64,000 bases of DNA, taken from positions 62,001 through 126,000 of the forward strand of contig SJBG01000001.1 in NCBI GenBank assembly GCA_004332195.1, read 5' to 3'. The translations under genes were made by a program, and so were the position numbers. Positions 54,896 through 64,000 of the stretch are shown here, one piece after another; within the stretch, counting starts at the first letter, position 1; every line of letters starts with the position of its first letter. The notes beneath the pieces are model-generated. The model saw only the letters and a program-made list of their open reading frames with translations, was not told the origin of the DNA and did not search any database. The DNA comes from Desulfobulbaceae bacterium. Lineage in GTDB: Bacteria; Desulfobacterota; Desulfobulbia; Desulfobulbales; Desulfurivibrionaceae.

Positions 54896-57412
54896 ATGAC
54901 CGATGACAAGAAAAACATGGAACAATCGGGAGCCAAGTCCCAGGAAGGGGCGGGACAAAAGACTGAGCAACCGGAGCTCTCGGACCAGAAAAGCAAGCGA
55001 AGTGATCCAGCCAATTTGCCGGTGCCGGAAGAATTGCCGGTGCTGCCGCTGCACGGTTTTGTTTTTTTTCCCGGCATGGGCTTTCCCATGCAGATCAGTC
55101 ATTCTTCCTCGATGCAACTGGTGGATGAAACCATTTTGCGAGATCGACTGGTGGCAGTGGTCGCCCATCGCCGGACGGCGAAGGAAGGCGGAGAGCAACC
55201 GCGACCGCCCGGCGTCTTGCCGGAAAGCTCCGACACCCTCACAAGCGAACATCTTTACTCGGTGGGGGTGCTGGGATATATTCATAAACTGATTAAATCC
55301 GATGACGGAGTTTATCAGGTTTTGATCAGTGCGGTCAAAAAACTGCGCATTAAGGAATTTACCCAGCAGACCCCGTTTCTGCGGGCCAGAATTGAGCTGA
55401 TCCCCGCCGACGAGAGCCTGGACCAGGAAGGGGAGGCCATGCTGCTTAATATCCGGACGCAGTTCAAGAAAATGGCCGACCTGGGAGGGACGCCCAATGA
55501 ACTGGCTCAAACCGTGGCGGCTTTGGCCAATCCTTTTTATGTGGCCTATCTGGTGATGTCCCAAGTCGGCTTGAGCTTGGAGCAGGAAGAAGAGGTCCTG
55601 GAGATTGAGGACTTAAAAAAACTCCTCAATTGGGTTGGTCGCGAATTAAACAAGAAAATTGAAACCGTGGAAATAAGCCATAAAATCCAGAAGGGAATCA
55701 AGGAGGATATGGACAAAAAACAGCGGGAGTTTTTTCTGCGCGAGCAGTTGAAGGCCATCCGCAAGGAGTTGGGCGAGGACGGCGAAAATCTTGATCTCAA
55801 GGAGTTGCGGGAGAAGCTAGAGGCCGCAGACTTGCCGGAAGAACCCCGCAAAACCGCCGAGAAAGAATTAAACCGACTGAGCCGAATTTCCCCCTCATCC
55901 CCGGAATACACGGTTTCCCGAACCTATCTCGACTGGATTTTAGACCTGCCCTGGCAAAGTGTTACCGAAGACAAGCTCGATCTTGATCAGGCCCAGCAGG
56001 TGATGGATGAGGACCATTATGGACTCAAGGAAATCAAAAAAAGGATCATCGAATTTTTGGCGGTGCGCAAACTAAAAAAGGATATGCACGGGCCCATTCT
56101 TTGTTTCGTCGGCCCTCCCGGGGTGGGGAAAACCTCGCTGGGCCAGTCCATCGCGCGTTGCATGGGGCGCAAGTTCATCCGTATTTCTCTGGGCGGGGTC
56201 CGGGATGAGGCGGAAATCAGGGGCCATCGCCGGACCTATATCGGCGCCCTGCCGGGCCGGATCATTCAGAGCCTGCGCAAGTCTGCCTCGGCCAACCCGC
56301 TGTTTATGCTGGATGAAATTGACAAACTGGGCACCGATTTCCGGGGTGATCCTTCATCAGCCATGCTGGAGGCTCTTGATCCTGAGCAGAATTTTTCCTT
56401 CTCCGATCACTACCTGGAGATTCCCTTCGACCTGACCAAGGTGATGTTCATCACCACCGCCAACCTGCTGGACAACATCCCCGGCCCCCTGCGGGACCGC
56501 ATGGAGGTGATCGAGCTCTCCGGCTACACCGAGGAAGAAAAACTCAATATCGCCCGCCGCCATCTGCTGCCTAAGCAGCTTGAGGCCCACGCCATCGGGG
56601 AAGACGATCTTCAGTTCAGCGACGAAGCTCTGCGCAGCATCATCCGTTCCTACACTCGCGAGGCCGGGGTGCGCAACTTGGAGCGCAAAATCGGCGGGGT
56701 GTGCCGGGGGGTGGCTCGCAAGATTGTCGGCGGTCATACCGGCCTGATTGTGGTCCAACCACAAGGTCTAAACGAACACCTTGGCCCGGCCCAGTTTTTC
56801 CCCGCAAGCAAGGCCCGGACTTGGGGCCCGGGGTTGGCCACCGGCCTGGCCTGGACTCCGGTGGGCGGGGAACTGCTCTTCATTGAAACCGCCAAAATGA
56901 CCGGTAAAGGCGGCTTGAACCTTACCGGCAAACTTGGCGAGGTCATGAAGGAGTCGGCCAGTGCGGCCCTCACCTATATCCGCTCTCATGCTCAAGATTT
57001 GGCGATTGACGAAAAGGTTTTCGCCGAAAACGATCTTCATATTCATGTGCCGGAGGGGGCCATTCCTAAGGATGGACCATCGGCCGGGGTGGCCATGGTG
57101 GTTTCCCTGGTTTCGCTGCTTACCGGTAAGTCGGTACGTCGTGATCTGGCGATGACCGGCGAGATTACCCTGCGCGGTGATGTGCTGCCGGTGGGGGGGA
57201 TCAAGGAAAAGGTGCTGGCGGCGGTGCGTTCAGACATTTACGAGGTGATTTTACCCAAGCTCAACGAAAAAGACTTGATTGATTTGCCCGACAGCGTTAA
57301 GGATAAACTAAAGATCCACCTGGTTCATGACATCAAAGAAGTTCTGGGGGTAGCTCTTAGGGCGCACTCAGCAATAACTTCACACTTTGAGGCGCCGATT
57401 CATCCCGCATGA
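54896..57412 (+). CDS. lon: ATP-dependent protease Lon, C-terminus rewritten by R2
   Basis: 838 residues. The N-terminal LON domain ([20 protein letters not shown]), AAA+ core with [12 protein letters not shown] and DEIDKLG, and the protease domain with catalytic Ser in [11 protein letters not shown] and Lys in [10 protein letters not shown] are complete. A N-terminal extension of about 35 charged residues precedes the domain. The final residues [17 protein letters not shown] and the stop derive from R2 copy B; without it the frame would read VALNLADE and stop. The tail is outside the conserved fold. Confidence 0.97.
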   Translation: MTDDKKNMEQSGAKSQEGAGQKTEQPELSDQKSKRSDPANLPVPEELPVLPLHGFVFFPGMGFPMQISHSSSMQLVDETILRDRLVAVVAHRRTAKEGGEQPRPPGVLPESSDTLTSEHLYSVGVLGYIHKLIKSDDGVYQVLISAVKKLRIKEFTQQTPFLRARIELIPADESLDQEGEAMLLNIRTQFKKMADLGGTPNELAQTVAALANPFYVAYLVMSQVGLSLEQEEEVLEIEDLKKLLNWVGRELNKKIETVEISHKIQKGIKEDMDKKQREFFLREQLKAIRKELGEDGENLDLKELREKLEAADLPEEPRKTAEKELNRLSRISPSSPEYTVSRTYLDWILDLPWQSVTEDKLDLDQAQQVMDEDHYGLKEIKKRIIEFLAVRKLKKDMHGPILCFVGPPGVGKTSLGQSIARCMGRKFIRISLGGVRDEAEIRGHRRTYIGALPGRIIQSLRKSASANPLFMLDEIDKLGTDFRGDPSSAMLEALDPEQNFSFSDHYLEIPFDLTKVMFITTANLLDNIPGPLRDRMEVIELSGYTEEEKLNIARRHLLPKQLEAHAIGEDDLQFSDEALRSIIRSYTREAGVRNLERKIGGVCRGVARKIVGGHTGLIVVQPQGLNEHLGPAQFFPASKARTWGPGLATGLAWTPVGGELLFIETAKMTGKGGLNLTGKLGEVMKESASAALTYIRSHAQDLAIDEKVFAENDLHIHVPEGAIPKDGPSAGVAMVVSLVSLLTGKSVRRDLAMTGEITLRGDVLPVGGIKEKVLAAVRSDIYEVILPKLNEKDLIDLPDSVKDKLKIHLVHDIKEVLGVALRAHSAITSHFEAPIHPA

Positions 57413-57515
57413 CGGTGTTACTCGTCGGTTACATAACCCGGCTGCTTAACCTCCTCGCGCCTGGTCATGCGGGCGCCTCGACCCCTCGAAATGTAATTTA
57501 TTTCTGAGTGCGCCC
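57360..57515. repeat. R2 miniature inverted-repeat element, copy B
   Basis: 156 bp with ends GGGCGCACTCAGCAATAACT and, reversed, GGGCGCACTCAGAAATAAAT. Direct repeats TTA flank it (57357-57359 and 57516-57518); the right-hand TTA is the trmL stop TAA read from the other strand. The element overlaps the lon 3' end by 53 bp. Confidence 0.85.
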
Positions 57516-58007
57516 TTAACCTTGCTGACGAATAGCCTCGTAAAGAACCACGGCGGCGGCTTGTGCCAAGTTAATACTGCGGATGCCGGGATTGCTCATG
57601 GGAATTAAACAGCAACGATCGTGGTAAAGATCGAGCAGTTCCTCGGGTAGGCCTTTGCTCTCTTTGCCGAAGATCAAAAAATCTCCGGGTCGAAAATCTA
57701 CCGCGGTATATAGTCGTTTTACCTTTTTGCTGAGGAAATGCAGCCGCCCTTCGTCCTGGGCGGCAAGAAAGTTCTCGAGCTTGGGCCAGTTAACTATTTT
57801 TACTTGAGACCAGTAATCCAGTCCCGCCCGTTTTAAGTGTTTGTCGTCAATTTTGAAGCCCAAGGGATGCACCAGGTGGAGAATACTATCGGTGGCCCCG
57901 CAAAGCCGCGCAATACAGCCGGTATTGGGCGGGATCTCAGGCTCCACCAGAACAACGTTGAAGGGCGGGGAGATTTGTGGTCGAGTATGGTTGCTTGAAT
58001 TAGTCAT
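57516..58007 (-). CDS. trmL: tRNA (cytidine(34)-2'-O)-methyltransferase TrmL
   Basis: 163 residues from ATG 58007 (MTNSSNHTRP); an upstream ATG would add a hydrophobic 25-residue stretch unlikely for this enzyme. SPOUT-fold motifs: VVLVEPEIPPNTGCIARLCGA, HLVHPLGFKIDDKHLKRAGL, FLIFGKESKGLPEELL and SINLAQAAAVVLYEA. It methylates the wobble base of leucine tRNAs. Convergent with lon; the stop codon touches R2 copy B. Confidence 0.94.
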   Translation of the reverse strand: MTNSSNHTRPQISPPFNVVLVEPEIPPNTGCIARLCGATDSILHLVHPLGFKIDDKHLKRAGLDYWSQVKIVNWPKLENFLAAQDEGRLHFLSKKVKRLYTAVDFRPGDFLIFGKESKGLPEELLDLYHDRCCLIPMSNPGIRSINLAQAAAVVLYEAIRQQG

Positions 58008-58069
58008 GGTTCTTCCTCTTACCTCAAGCAAAAAAACTAGTAAACAATAAAAAACCCAGCATCTTGTCG

Positions 58070-58091
58070 GACAACCACGCATGTGGTTGTC
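58070..58091. other. Hairpin and tandem GTGGTTGTC repeats
   Basis: GACAACCAC and GTGGTTGTC form a perfect 9-bp stem with a 4-base loop; TGCATGTGGTTGTC then repeats once to 58106. It sits upstream of trmL and the M23 peptidase gene, followed by a T-rich run, so it may act as a terminator or be a simple duplication. Confidence 0.4.
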
Positions 58092-58227
58092 TGCATGTGG
58101 TTGTCTTGATTTTTTTTTGAGTCAGAAGTTACAATGCTTCGCCTTCAGGCCGACGAAATCGGGGGCATGGTTTTTATCTGCAACCGCCAAGATCAACCGT
58201 CTTTTTAAAAAGAGGAGGGTATTTTTT

Positions 58228-59574
58228 ATGAAATTTAATTTTCCAGCGTATCTTAAGTCAAAAACAACCCCCGAGCCTAAGCGCCGTAAAAAACTCCTGT
58301 TGTTTTTTGTTTTTTTTATTACGACCGTTCTTTTTTCTTACGTGTTTATCGGTTTTGATTTTGAAATTTCCGAACCCCCCACCTCAGTCGCCCTGAAGGA
58401 GAAAGCAGGGCAAACCAGTTTGAGATCAGAAGCGACCGAGGCCCACTGGGAAATTCCCCGGATCCTGGAAAAATCCGTAGCCGTATCTGCGGGCGACACC
58501 CTGATGAATCTTTTGATGCGCGGGGGTTTGGCTCGGTCTGAGGCCCACGCGGTCATTTCCTCAATGGAAGAGCTGTTTAACCCCAGGCGTTTTCACCAGG
58601 ATCACGAAGTTACTCTGGCTTTTGAAGCCCTGGAGCATGAGGACCCGCTGTTTCGAGGCATGAGCTTAAAGCTTGATGTCACTCAAAAAATCCAGGTGAC
58701 AAGAACTCCTGAAAATGAGTTTGTAGCCCAAAAAATTGTTTATGAACTGCAGACCAGACCGGTCAGGGCTGAGGGGGAAATAAGCTCCAGCCTTTACAGT
58801 GCCGCGGTTAATTCCGGCGTGCCGGTTGAGGTGTTGATGCAGTTGATCCGGGCCTATTCCTTTGATATTGATTTTCAACGAGACATTCAACCAGGCAACC
58901 GATTCGAGATTCTTTTTGAAGAGCTGATCGATGACCAGGGAAACAGGGTGCGCGGCGGAGCAATGCTATTTGCCAGGCTCAACATCGGGGGTCGCGACCT
59001 TGCCGTTTTTCGTTATGAAACATCGGATGGCGAGGTTGATTTTTTTAATGAAAAAGGACGAAGTGTGCGCCGGGCCCTTATGCTCACCCCCATTGATGGG
59101 GCTCGAATAAGCTCCAGTTTCGGGATGCGCAAACATCCCATTTTGGGGTTTAACCGGAAGCACCAGGGGCTTGACTTTGCAGCTCCCACCGGAACCCAGA
59201 TTATGGCGGCCGGCGATGGGGTGGTTGAATTTGTCGGACCTAAAGGCGACTTCGGCAACTACATTCGTTTGCGTCATGCCAACGAGTATCATACGGTTTA
59301 TGCGCACTTAAGCCGTTTTGGTTCGGGGATTCGTGCGGGAGTACGAGTCAGCCAGGGGCAAATCATTGGCTATGTCGGGTCAACAGGAATGTCCACCGGA
59401 CCTCATCTTCATTATGAGATTCATCACCGGGGTCGGCCGGTTAATCCGACAAAAATTGATTCTATGCCCGGCCGCACCCTGGCTGGCGAGGAATTACAAA
59501 AATTTATGGCGGCCCGAAAAGACTTGAAAACCCTTTTTGCCTCCCTCAAAAGTGAGAGAAAAATTGGCGGATGA
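58228..59574 (+). CDS. M23 family metallopeptidase (peptidoglycan endopeptidase)
   Basis: 448 residues from ATG 58228, preceded by GAGGAGGG. One N-terminal membrane segment (LLLFFVFFITTVLFSYVFIGF, split), an OapA/LysM-like domain (VSAGDTLMNLLMRGGL), then the LytM domain with zinc ligands: HQGLDFAAPTG (HxxxD), HLSRFG and HLHYEIHHRG. Probably anchored in the inner membrane and hydrolysing peptidoglycan cross-links in the periplasm, as MepM does. Confidence 0.93.
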   Translation: MKFNFPAYLKSKTTPEPKRRKKLLLFFVFFITTVLFSYVFIGFDFEISEPPTSVALKEKAGQTSLRSEATEAHWEIPRILEKSVAVSAGDTLMNLLMRGGLARSEAHAVISSMEELFNPRRFHQDHEVTLAFEALEHEDPLFRGMSLKLDVTQKIQVTRTPENEFVAQKIVYELQTRPVRAEGEISSSLYSAAVNSGVPVEVLMQLIRAYSFDIDFQRDIQPGNRFEILFEELIDDQGNRVRGGAMLFARLNIGGRDLAVFRYETSDGEVDFFNEKGRSVRRALMLTPIDGARISSSFGMRKHPILGFNRKHQGLDFAAPTGTQIMAAGDGVVEFVGPKGDFGNYIRLRHANEYHTVYAHLSRFGSGIRAGVRVSQGQIIGYVGSTGMSTGPHLHYEIHHRGRPVNPTKIDSMPGRTLAGEELQKFMAARKDLKTLFASLKSERKIGG

Positions 59575-59613
59575 AGAAGCGGGGCCGAACCACCTTGCAA
59601 TAAAGCCGCTTAA

Positions 59614-59754
59614 GGCCACCTTGAAAAATTGCTCTTTCGCCCGATTTCTGCGTTATGCTCAAAAAATTATCCTCTGAATATCAACTATATGCCTGCGGTA
59701 ATTTTTTTCGCATGCCTTGAACTCGAACAAAATAGCTAATTTTTCAAGATAACC
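59614..59754. repeat. R1 miniature inverted-repeat element, copy D
   Basis: 141 bp, same orientation and subtype as copy C (GCATGCCTTGAACTCGAACA interior). Perfect TTAA direct repeats flank it (59610-59613, 59755-59758). Lies between the M23 gene and lysC. Confidence 0.8.
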
Positions 59755-59837
59755 TTAAGTTTAGTTCATCGCCCCCATCATAAAAGTGGATTTGAGGGTA
59801 CTCTCGGCCAACCTGGCCGTCTAGTCCCGTAAAAGTT

Positions 59838-59960
59838 CACTTCAGTGCTTCAGCTTCATTTATTTGGGACTTCGAAGCATAGTTTAAGCTATGCGAGAAG
59901 GGCAGGTAAGCGCGGATTCCGAAATAAACGAAGATGGGGTTGCCGGTGAAATTCTATGAA
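59838..59960 (+). other. Structured leader or eroded repeat upstream of lysC
   Basis: Nested inverted repeats: TTCAC...GGTGAA at the outside, CTTCATTTATTTGGG with GAAATAAACGAAG inside, and GCATAG...CTATGC at the centre. A related short form occurs at 13237-13286 (GGCTTCATTCATTCGG then GGTGCTGGTGAAC). Lysine-riboswitch hallmarks were not seen. Confidence 0.4.
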
Positions 59961-59977
59961 AAAGTAGGCGAAAATTT

Positions 59978-61189
59978 ATGGCTCTTATCGTTCAGAAATT
60001 CGGTGGCACCTCAGTGGCCAACCTGGGGAAGATCAAGGCGGTGGCCCAACGAGTATTGAGTAAACATCAGCAAGGTCATCACGTGGTGGTGGTGCTCTCC
60101 GCCATGGCGGGAGAAACCGACCGTTTAATAGACCTGGCCAATCAGATACAGAACATTCCAGCCCCTCGGGAGCTGGACATGTTGCTAGCCAGTGGCGAAC
60201 AAGTCTCGGTCGCCCTGTTGGCCATGGCGATTAAAAAAATGGGGACTGATGCTATCTCTTTAACGGGAAATCAGGTTAAAATTCATACCGACGGCATGCA
60301 CACCCGGGCCCGGATTCTCTCCATTGACCATGAGCTGATTGAGACTCATCTTGACCAGGGTAGAGTCGTGGTGGTCGCGGGCTTTCAGGGCGTTGCCGCC
60401 TCGGGGGATATCACCACTTTGGGCCGGGGTGGCTCTGATACCACCGCGGTGGCCCTGGCCGCGGCCCTCAAGGCCGACCGCTGTGATATCTTCACCGATG
60501 TTGAGGGGGTTTACACCACCGATCCGCATATCTGTGCCTCAGCCCGCAAGATCGATCGTATTTCCTACGACGAAATGCTGGAGCTGGCCAGCCTGGGGGC
60601 CAAGGTGCTGGACATCCGCTCCGTTACTATCGCCAAGCGGCACAAAGTGCCGGTGCAAGTACGTTCGACTTTTACCGACACCGCAGGCACATGGATTGTC
60701 GAGGAGGAAAAAGCTATGGAACTAAATCCGGTTTCCGGGGTTACCTATAATCGTAATGAAGCACGCATCACTGTCAGCAAATTGCCGGATATGCCAGGGG
60801 TTGCCTCTCGACTGCTCAGCCCGATCGCCAAGGCGGGTATTGTGGTGGATATGATTCTCCAGAATACCCGCGACGGCAATCTCACTGACTTGACCTTTAC
60901 CGTCCTGAAGACCGATTACCAAAGAGCCATGGGCATTGTCGAAAAAAACGCTCAGGAAATCGGAGCGGCGGGGGTCAGCGGTTCGGAAAACATCTGCAAG
61001 GTTTCCATCGTCGGCGTGGGGATGCGTAATCATCCGGGTGTCGCCATCACTATGTTTGATGCACTGGCCCAAGAGGGGATCAACATTCAGATGATCAGCA
61101 CCTCGGAAATTAAAATTTCCTGCGTGATCGAGGAAAAGTACACCGAGCTGGCGGTCCGCACCCTGCACGATGCCTTTAACTTGACTTAG
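59978..61189 (+). CDS. lysC: Aspartate kinase
   Basis: 403 residues: KFGGTSVANLGKI at the start, AGFQGVAASGDITTLGRGGSD and DVEGVYTTDPHICASARKID in the kinase domain, and two C-terminal ACT domains (ITVSKLPDMPGVASRLLSPI; VSIVGVGMRNHPGVAITMF; MISTSEIKISCVI). This is the stand-alone, lysine/threonine-inhibited type. cimA lies 54 bp downstream. Confidence 0.96.
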   Translation: MALIVQKFGGTSVANLGKIKAVAQRVLSKHQQGHHVVVVLSAMAGETDRLIDLANQIQNIPAPRELDMLLASGEQVSVALLAMAIKKMGTDAISLTGNQVKIHTDGMHTRARILSIDHELIETHLDQGRVVVVAGFQGVAASGDITTLGRGGSDTTAVALAAALKADRCDIFTDVEGVYTTDPHICASARKIDRISYDEMLELASLGAKVLDIRSVTIAKRHKVPVQVRSTFTDTAGTWIVEEEKAMELNPVSGVTYNRNEARITVSKLPDMPGVASRLLSPIAKAGIVVDMILQNTRDGNLTDLTFTVLKTDYQRAMGIVEKNAQEIGAAGVSGSENICKVSIVGVGMRNHPGVAITMFDALAQEGINIQMISTSEIKISCVIEEKYTELAVRTLHDAFNLT

Positions 61190-61243
61190 CGCATGATTTG
61201 AAAAAGTGATTAGCGATAGTAAGCTGCGTAACGAGGGGTCGCC

Positions 61244-62872
61244 ATGCGAGAACAACTTACCATTTACGATACCACTCTGCGAGACGGGACTCAAGCCGAG
61301 AATTTCAATCTCTCGGTGGCAGACAAGCTGCGGATCACTCTCAAGCTGGATGAGTTGGCTATCGATTTTGTTGAAGGCGGCTGGCCGGGGGCCAATCCGG
61401 CATCCACCCTCTACTTCGAAGAGATTCGTAACTACGAACTGAAGCATACGGTGGTCGTGGCTTTCGGCAGCACCCGCAATTTCAGGAATCTGCCGGAAAA
61501 TGATCCCAATCTGAACGCCCTGATTGCCGCCAAAACCCGAGCCATCACGATCTTCGGCAAGAGTTGGGATATTCATGTCCATGACGCCTTACGGATTGAA
61601 CTGGCGGACAATCTGCAAATCATCGAGGATTCGCTGGCTTACCTGCGACCCCATGTTGAATTTCTCTTTTATGACGCCGAACATTTCTTTGACGGCTACA
61701 AGGCCAATCCCGCCTACGCCTTAAGCACTCTGGATCGGGCAATTGTCGGGGGAGCCCGGTGCCTGATTCTTTGCGACACCAACGGGGGCACGCTGCCAGG
61801 AGAAATCGCGACAATTTATACCGAGGTGCAAAAACATCTGGCCGCGGCGGTTAACAAAATCGTACCGGTTGAGCTGGGTATTCATGCCCATAACGACACG
61901 GAATGCGCGGTGGCCAACACCCTGGTCGCCGTTTCCCTGGGCGCCACCCATGTCCAGGGGACCATTAACGGCATCGGTGAACGTTGTGGCAACGCCAATT
62001 TGACCTCAATCATGCCTGGCTTGGCCTTAAAAATGAAACGTTATTTCGCTGCAGCCGAAAATCTGCACAAGCTGACTGAAGCCTCCAGATTTGTTTCCGA
62101 ACTAGGCAATGTAACGCACAATAAGTACCAGCCGTATGTCGGTCAAGCAGCCTTTGCCCATAAAGGAGGAATCCACGTCAGTGCGGTTAAACGCAATCCC
62201 CTGACTTACGAGCACATCGTGCCCGAACGGGTGGGCAATGTTCGCCGAATCCTGATTTCCGATCAGGCCGGACGCAGCAGCATCCTGCACAAGGCCAAGA
62301 AATTCGGGATTGACCTGGCCAGTCATGATCCTTTGGTCAGTTCCATCTTGAAAAAACTCAAAGAGCTGGAAACTCAGGGCTTTCAGTACGAAGGGGCCGA
62401 TGCCTCTTTTGAGCTGCTGATGCGCAAAGCCCTGGGCACCCGTAAGGAATATTTTCGGTTGCTGAGTTTTCGGGTAATCAGCCAGAAGGAGACTGCCGGT
62501 AACGGGTCCGAGGGAAAAATCATGGAAGAGGCCACCATCCGTCTGGAGGTGGGTGGGGAAGTAGTGCATGTCGCCGCTCTGGGCAACGGCCCGGTCAACG
62601 CCTTGGACAACGCCCTGCGTAAGGCCCTGAACGATTTCTACCCGCAACTGACGACTATGGAACTCCAGGATTACAAGGTGCGGGTTCTGGCCAGCGAGCA
62701 CGGAACCGGGGCCATGGTTCGGGTTCTGATCGAATCCCGCGACGAAACTTCCACCTGGGGGACGGTCGGAGTTTCCCACGACATTATCGATGCCAGTTGG
62801 CAGGCTCTGGTGGACAGTATTACCTACAAGCTGATACAAGATGAGCGGTCTCACCAGAGCGACAGGCAATAA
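61244..62872 (+). CDS. cimA: (R)-citramalate synthase CimA
   Basis: 542 residues, the long LeuA-like type. The DRE-TIM domain shows TIYDTTLRDGTQAENFNLSV and the metal-binding HAHNDTECAVANTLVAV with VQGTINGIGERCGNANLTSI; the C-terminal LeuA dimer domain follows (VRVLASEHGTGAMVRVLIES). Length and the start DTTLRDGTQAENF favour CimA over 2-isopropylmalate or homocitrate synthase. It condenses pyruvate and acetyl-CoA for isoleucine synthesis, feeding 2-oxobutyrate to IlvBN. Confidence 0.9.
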   Translation: MREQLTIYDTTLRDGTQAENFNLSVADKLRITLKLDELAIDFVEGGWPGANPASTLYFEEIRNYELKHTVVVAFGSTRNFRNLPENDPNLNALIAAKTRAITIFGKSWDIHVHDALRIELADNLQIIEDSLAYLRPHVEFLFYDAEHFFDGYKANPAYALSTLDRAIVGGARCLILCDTNGGTLPGEIATIYTEVQKHLAAAVNKIVPVELGIHAHNDTECAVANTLVAVSLGATHVQGTINGIGERCGNANLTSIMPGLALKMKRYFAAAENLHKLTEASRFVSELGNVTHNKYQPYVGQAAFAHKGGIHVSAVKRNPLTYEHIVPERVGNVRRILISDQAGRSSILHKAKKFGIDLASHDPLVSSILKKLKELETQGFQYEGADASFELLMRKALGTRKEYFRLLSFRVISQKETAGNGSEGKIMEEATIRLEVGGEVVHVAALGNGPVNALDNALRKALNDFYPQLTTMELQDYKVRVLASEHGTGAMVRVLIESRDETSTWGTVGVSHDIIDASWQALVDSITYKLIQDERSHQSDRQ

Positions 62873-62972
62873 AACGGGGAGCAACGAGTTTTTGCCGGAG
62901 GTCCAGTTGGATGTTCAACCGGAAGGTTCAGAGGTTCAGCTAAAAGTTCAGCAGGCGAAAGAGGAAACCACG

Positions 62973-63425
62973 ATGGCGCCCGAGCTTGCAACCGTGCTGC
63001 TGGTTATGGCCCTTGGCTTTGGCTTGTGGTTGTACGCGGTGCTGCCGGGGAATTTCAGCGCGACCTCAACATCGCCTGGTACTCCGCTTGCTCAGTATCG
63101 CTGGCTGGCCGAGCCCGGCCAACCAGCCGGGATTTATCGTATTTCATCGCCCACCAAGCAGATTCTCGGCGATAATTGGATCGATGATTGGACCAGGGAA
63201 GGCCCCCCACATCTGGCTGTTTTCAGCCTCGACCCCCTCCCGCTAAATCGGGTTGACGCCCAAACCCTGACCCTACTGCCCGGCATCGGTCCGGCGTTAG
63301 CCCGCCGCATTATCCAATATCGCGAAAATCACGGCCCTTTTAGCAGCAGTGAAGAACTGATTCGGGTTCACGGCATCGGCCCCAAAACCATGGAGCGTAT
63401 CCGGTCGCTGGTGACAATCGATTAG
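62973..63425 (+). CDS. Membrane protein with ComEA-like helix-hairpin-helix domain
   Basis: 150 residues from ATG 62973, which has GAGGAAA five bases upstream; an in-frame ATG at 62841 overlapping cimA is possible. One N-terminal membrane segment (ATVLLVMALGFGLWLYAVL) and a C-terminal (HhH)2 domain (LNRVDAQTLTLLPGIGPALA, FSSSEELIRVHGIGPKTMER). ComEA binds incoming DNA and hands it to ComEC, whose gene is at 42.4 kb. A role in uptake is likely but not certain. Confidence 0.8.
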   Translation: MAPELATVLLVMALGFGLWLYAVLPGNFSATSTSPGTPLAQYRWLAEPGQPAGIYRISSPTKQILGDNWIDDWTREGPPHLAVFSLDPLPLNRVDAQTLTLLPGIGPALARRIIQYRENHGPFSSSEELIRVHGIGPKTMERIRSLVTID

Positions 63426-63437
63426 GCCTTGGTTCCG

Positions 63438-64000
63438 TTATCCTCGTTGTTGGACCAGTTCCGCCATATTGCGACGAACCTCCGCGTATTCCTCGGCGGA
63501 AAGTCCGGCGCCCAAGCCGACAATTTTCGCCATTGAGCTGGTGAGGAAATCACCGGGACCGTGAGCGTCGGCATTGATCACCAGGCGCGCTCCCGTCTGT
63601 CGGGCCAGGGAGGCGACATGGCCGTTGGTCAGGGAGTGTCCTTTGCGGCCGGAAAGCTCGAGAAAAACCCCCGACGCCGCAGCCAGTTCCGCATCTTCAC
63701 GACTGAGCAATCCAGGGTGGGCGAGAATATCGACTCCGGCAGCGATGGCGGCCCGGTTGGTGCCCGGCTCCACCGGCTCCACTACGGTTTCTCCGTGACC
63801 AACCACGATTTGTGCCCCCAGTTCCCGGGCTTGGGCGGTAAGTTCGGCAAAAAGAGCGACCGGCACATGAGTCAGTTCAATACCGGCGAGCAGCCGGGTA
63901 GGGGAGTGGGGGTTTAGTTGGGCGGCCACCCGTACTATCCTGGGGATAATGAAATCCAGATTAGAGCCATCGGCATGGTCGGTAATGGCCACGGCGGTAT
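63438..64000 (-). CDS. PHP-domain hydrolase, partial at right edge
   Basis: The frame continues beyond the window; 187 codons are visible. AITDHADGSNLDFI and AGIELTHVP give PHP metal ligands, DILAHPGLLSREDAELAAAS and LVINADAHGPGDFLTS two more. Such proteins are phosphoesterases of the histidinol phosphatase/DNA polymerase PHP superfamily; the substrate is unknown. Convergent with the ComEA-like gene. Confidence 0.87.
   Translation of the reverse strand, partial: TAVAITDHADGSNLDFIIPRIVRVAAQLNPHSPTRLLAGIELTHVPVALFAELTAQARELGAQIVVGHGETVVEPVEPGTNRAAIAAGVDILAHPGLLSREDAELAAASGVFLELSGRKGHSLTNGHVASLARQTGARLVINADAHGPGDFLTSSMAKIVGLGAGLSAEEYAEVRRNMAELVQQRG

Noticed and set aside
59838-59977. Lysine riboswitch upstream of lysC
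   Set aside because: The stem pattern and conserved loops of the lysine riboswitch were not found; the nested palindromes look different.

Overview
The window looks like a chromosomal segment of an anaerobic deltaproteobacterium (Desulfobacterota, possibly near the Desulfobulbales). The placement rests on gene content: the mraZ-rsmH-ftsL-ftsI-murE order, the futalosine route to menaquinone (mqnB, mqnD), a citramalate synthase, a selenocysteine-containing group 3 [NiFe] hydrogenase, an oxygen-independent heme-degrading radical SAM protein (HutW type) and a Vibrio TonB2-like transducer system. No rRNA or marker-gene search could be run, so this is inference.

Layout. 1-4.4 kb (minus): start of the division/cell-wall cluster, with a promoter and MraZ box before mraZ; the FtsI homologue appears to lack its catalytic residues. 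4.5-7.5 kb: ilvB-ilvN-psd. 7.7-10.8 kb: panC-panD-mqnB-mqnD. 11-17.1 kb: TPR membrane protein, xseA, a recD-like helicase and an S1-domain protein. 17.2-25 kb is an accessory patch: a NUDIX-like gene cut by a miniature element, a dead group II intron, a toxin-antitoxin pair, a dead IS1380-like element, a methyltransferase/ATP-grasp fusion gene and a second intron remnant. 25-34 kb (minus) is a heme-uptake and heme-degradation locus whose transducer genes (DUF3450, TtpC, ExbB, ExbD, TonB) and cupin are open, but whose receptor and hutW are broken around a dead IS3 element. 34.3-37 kb: DUF2325, a STAS-like protein, a GGDEF cyclase and an HD-GYP protein, then an intact IS3 element. 38.4-48.6 kb: tRNA-Glu, flavodoxin-fold reductase, malQ, a sigma-70 factor, comEC, tRNA-Lys, aminotransferase, fau and mutM. 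48.6-50.4 kb: a frameshifted transposon. 50.5-54.2 kb: hydrogenase locus (protease, HTH-ferredoxin, delta-subunit remnant, small subunit, selenocysteine large subunit). 54.3-64 kb: hsp20, lon, trmL, an M23 peptidase, lysC, cimA, a ComEA-like protein and a partial PHP hydrolase.

Two families of about 140-160 bp non-coding elements with terminal inverted repeats run through the window: R1 (five copies, one truncated) and R2 (three copies, one collapsed). Several have an end on a neighbouring gene's stop codon and replace a gene's last residues (lon, the NUDIX gene). Removing one R2 copy on paper restores a plausible Lon C-terminus. These elements, the broken heme locus, the catalytically incomplete FtsI and the Sec hydrogenase are the points most worth a second look.
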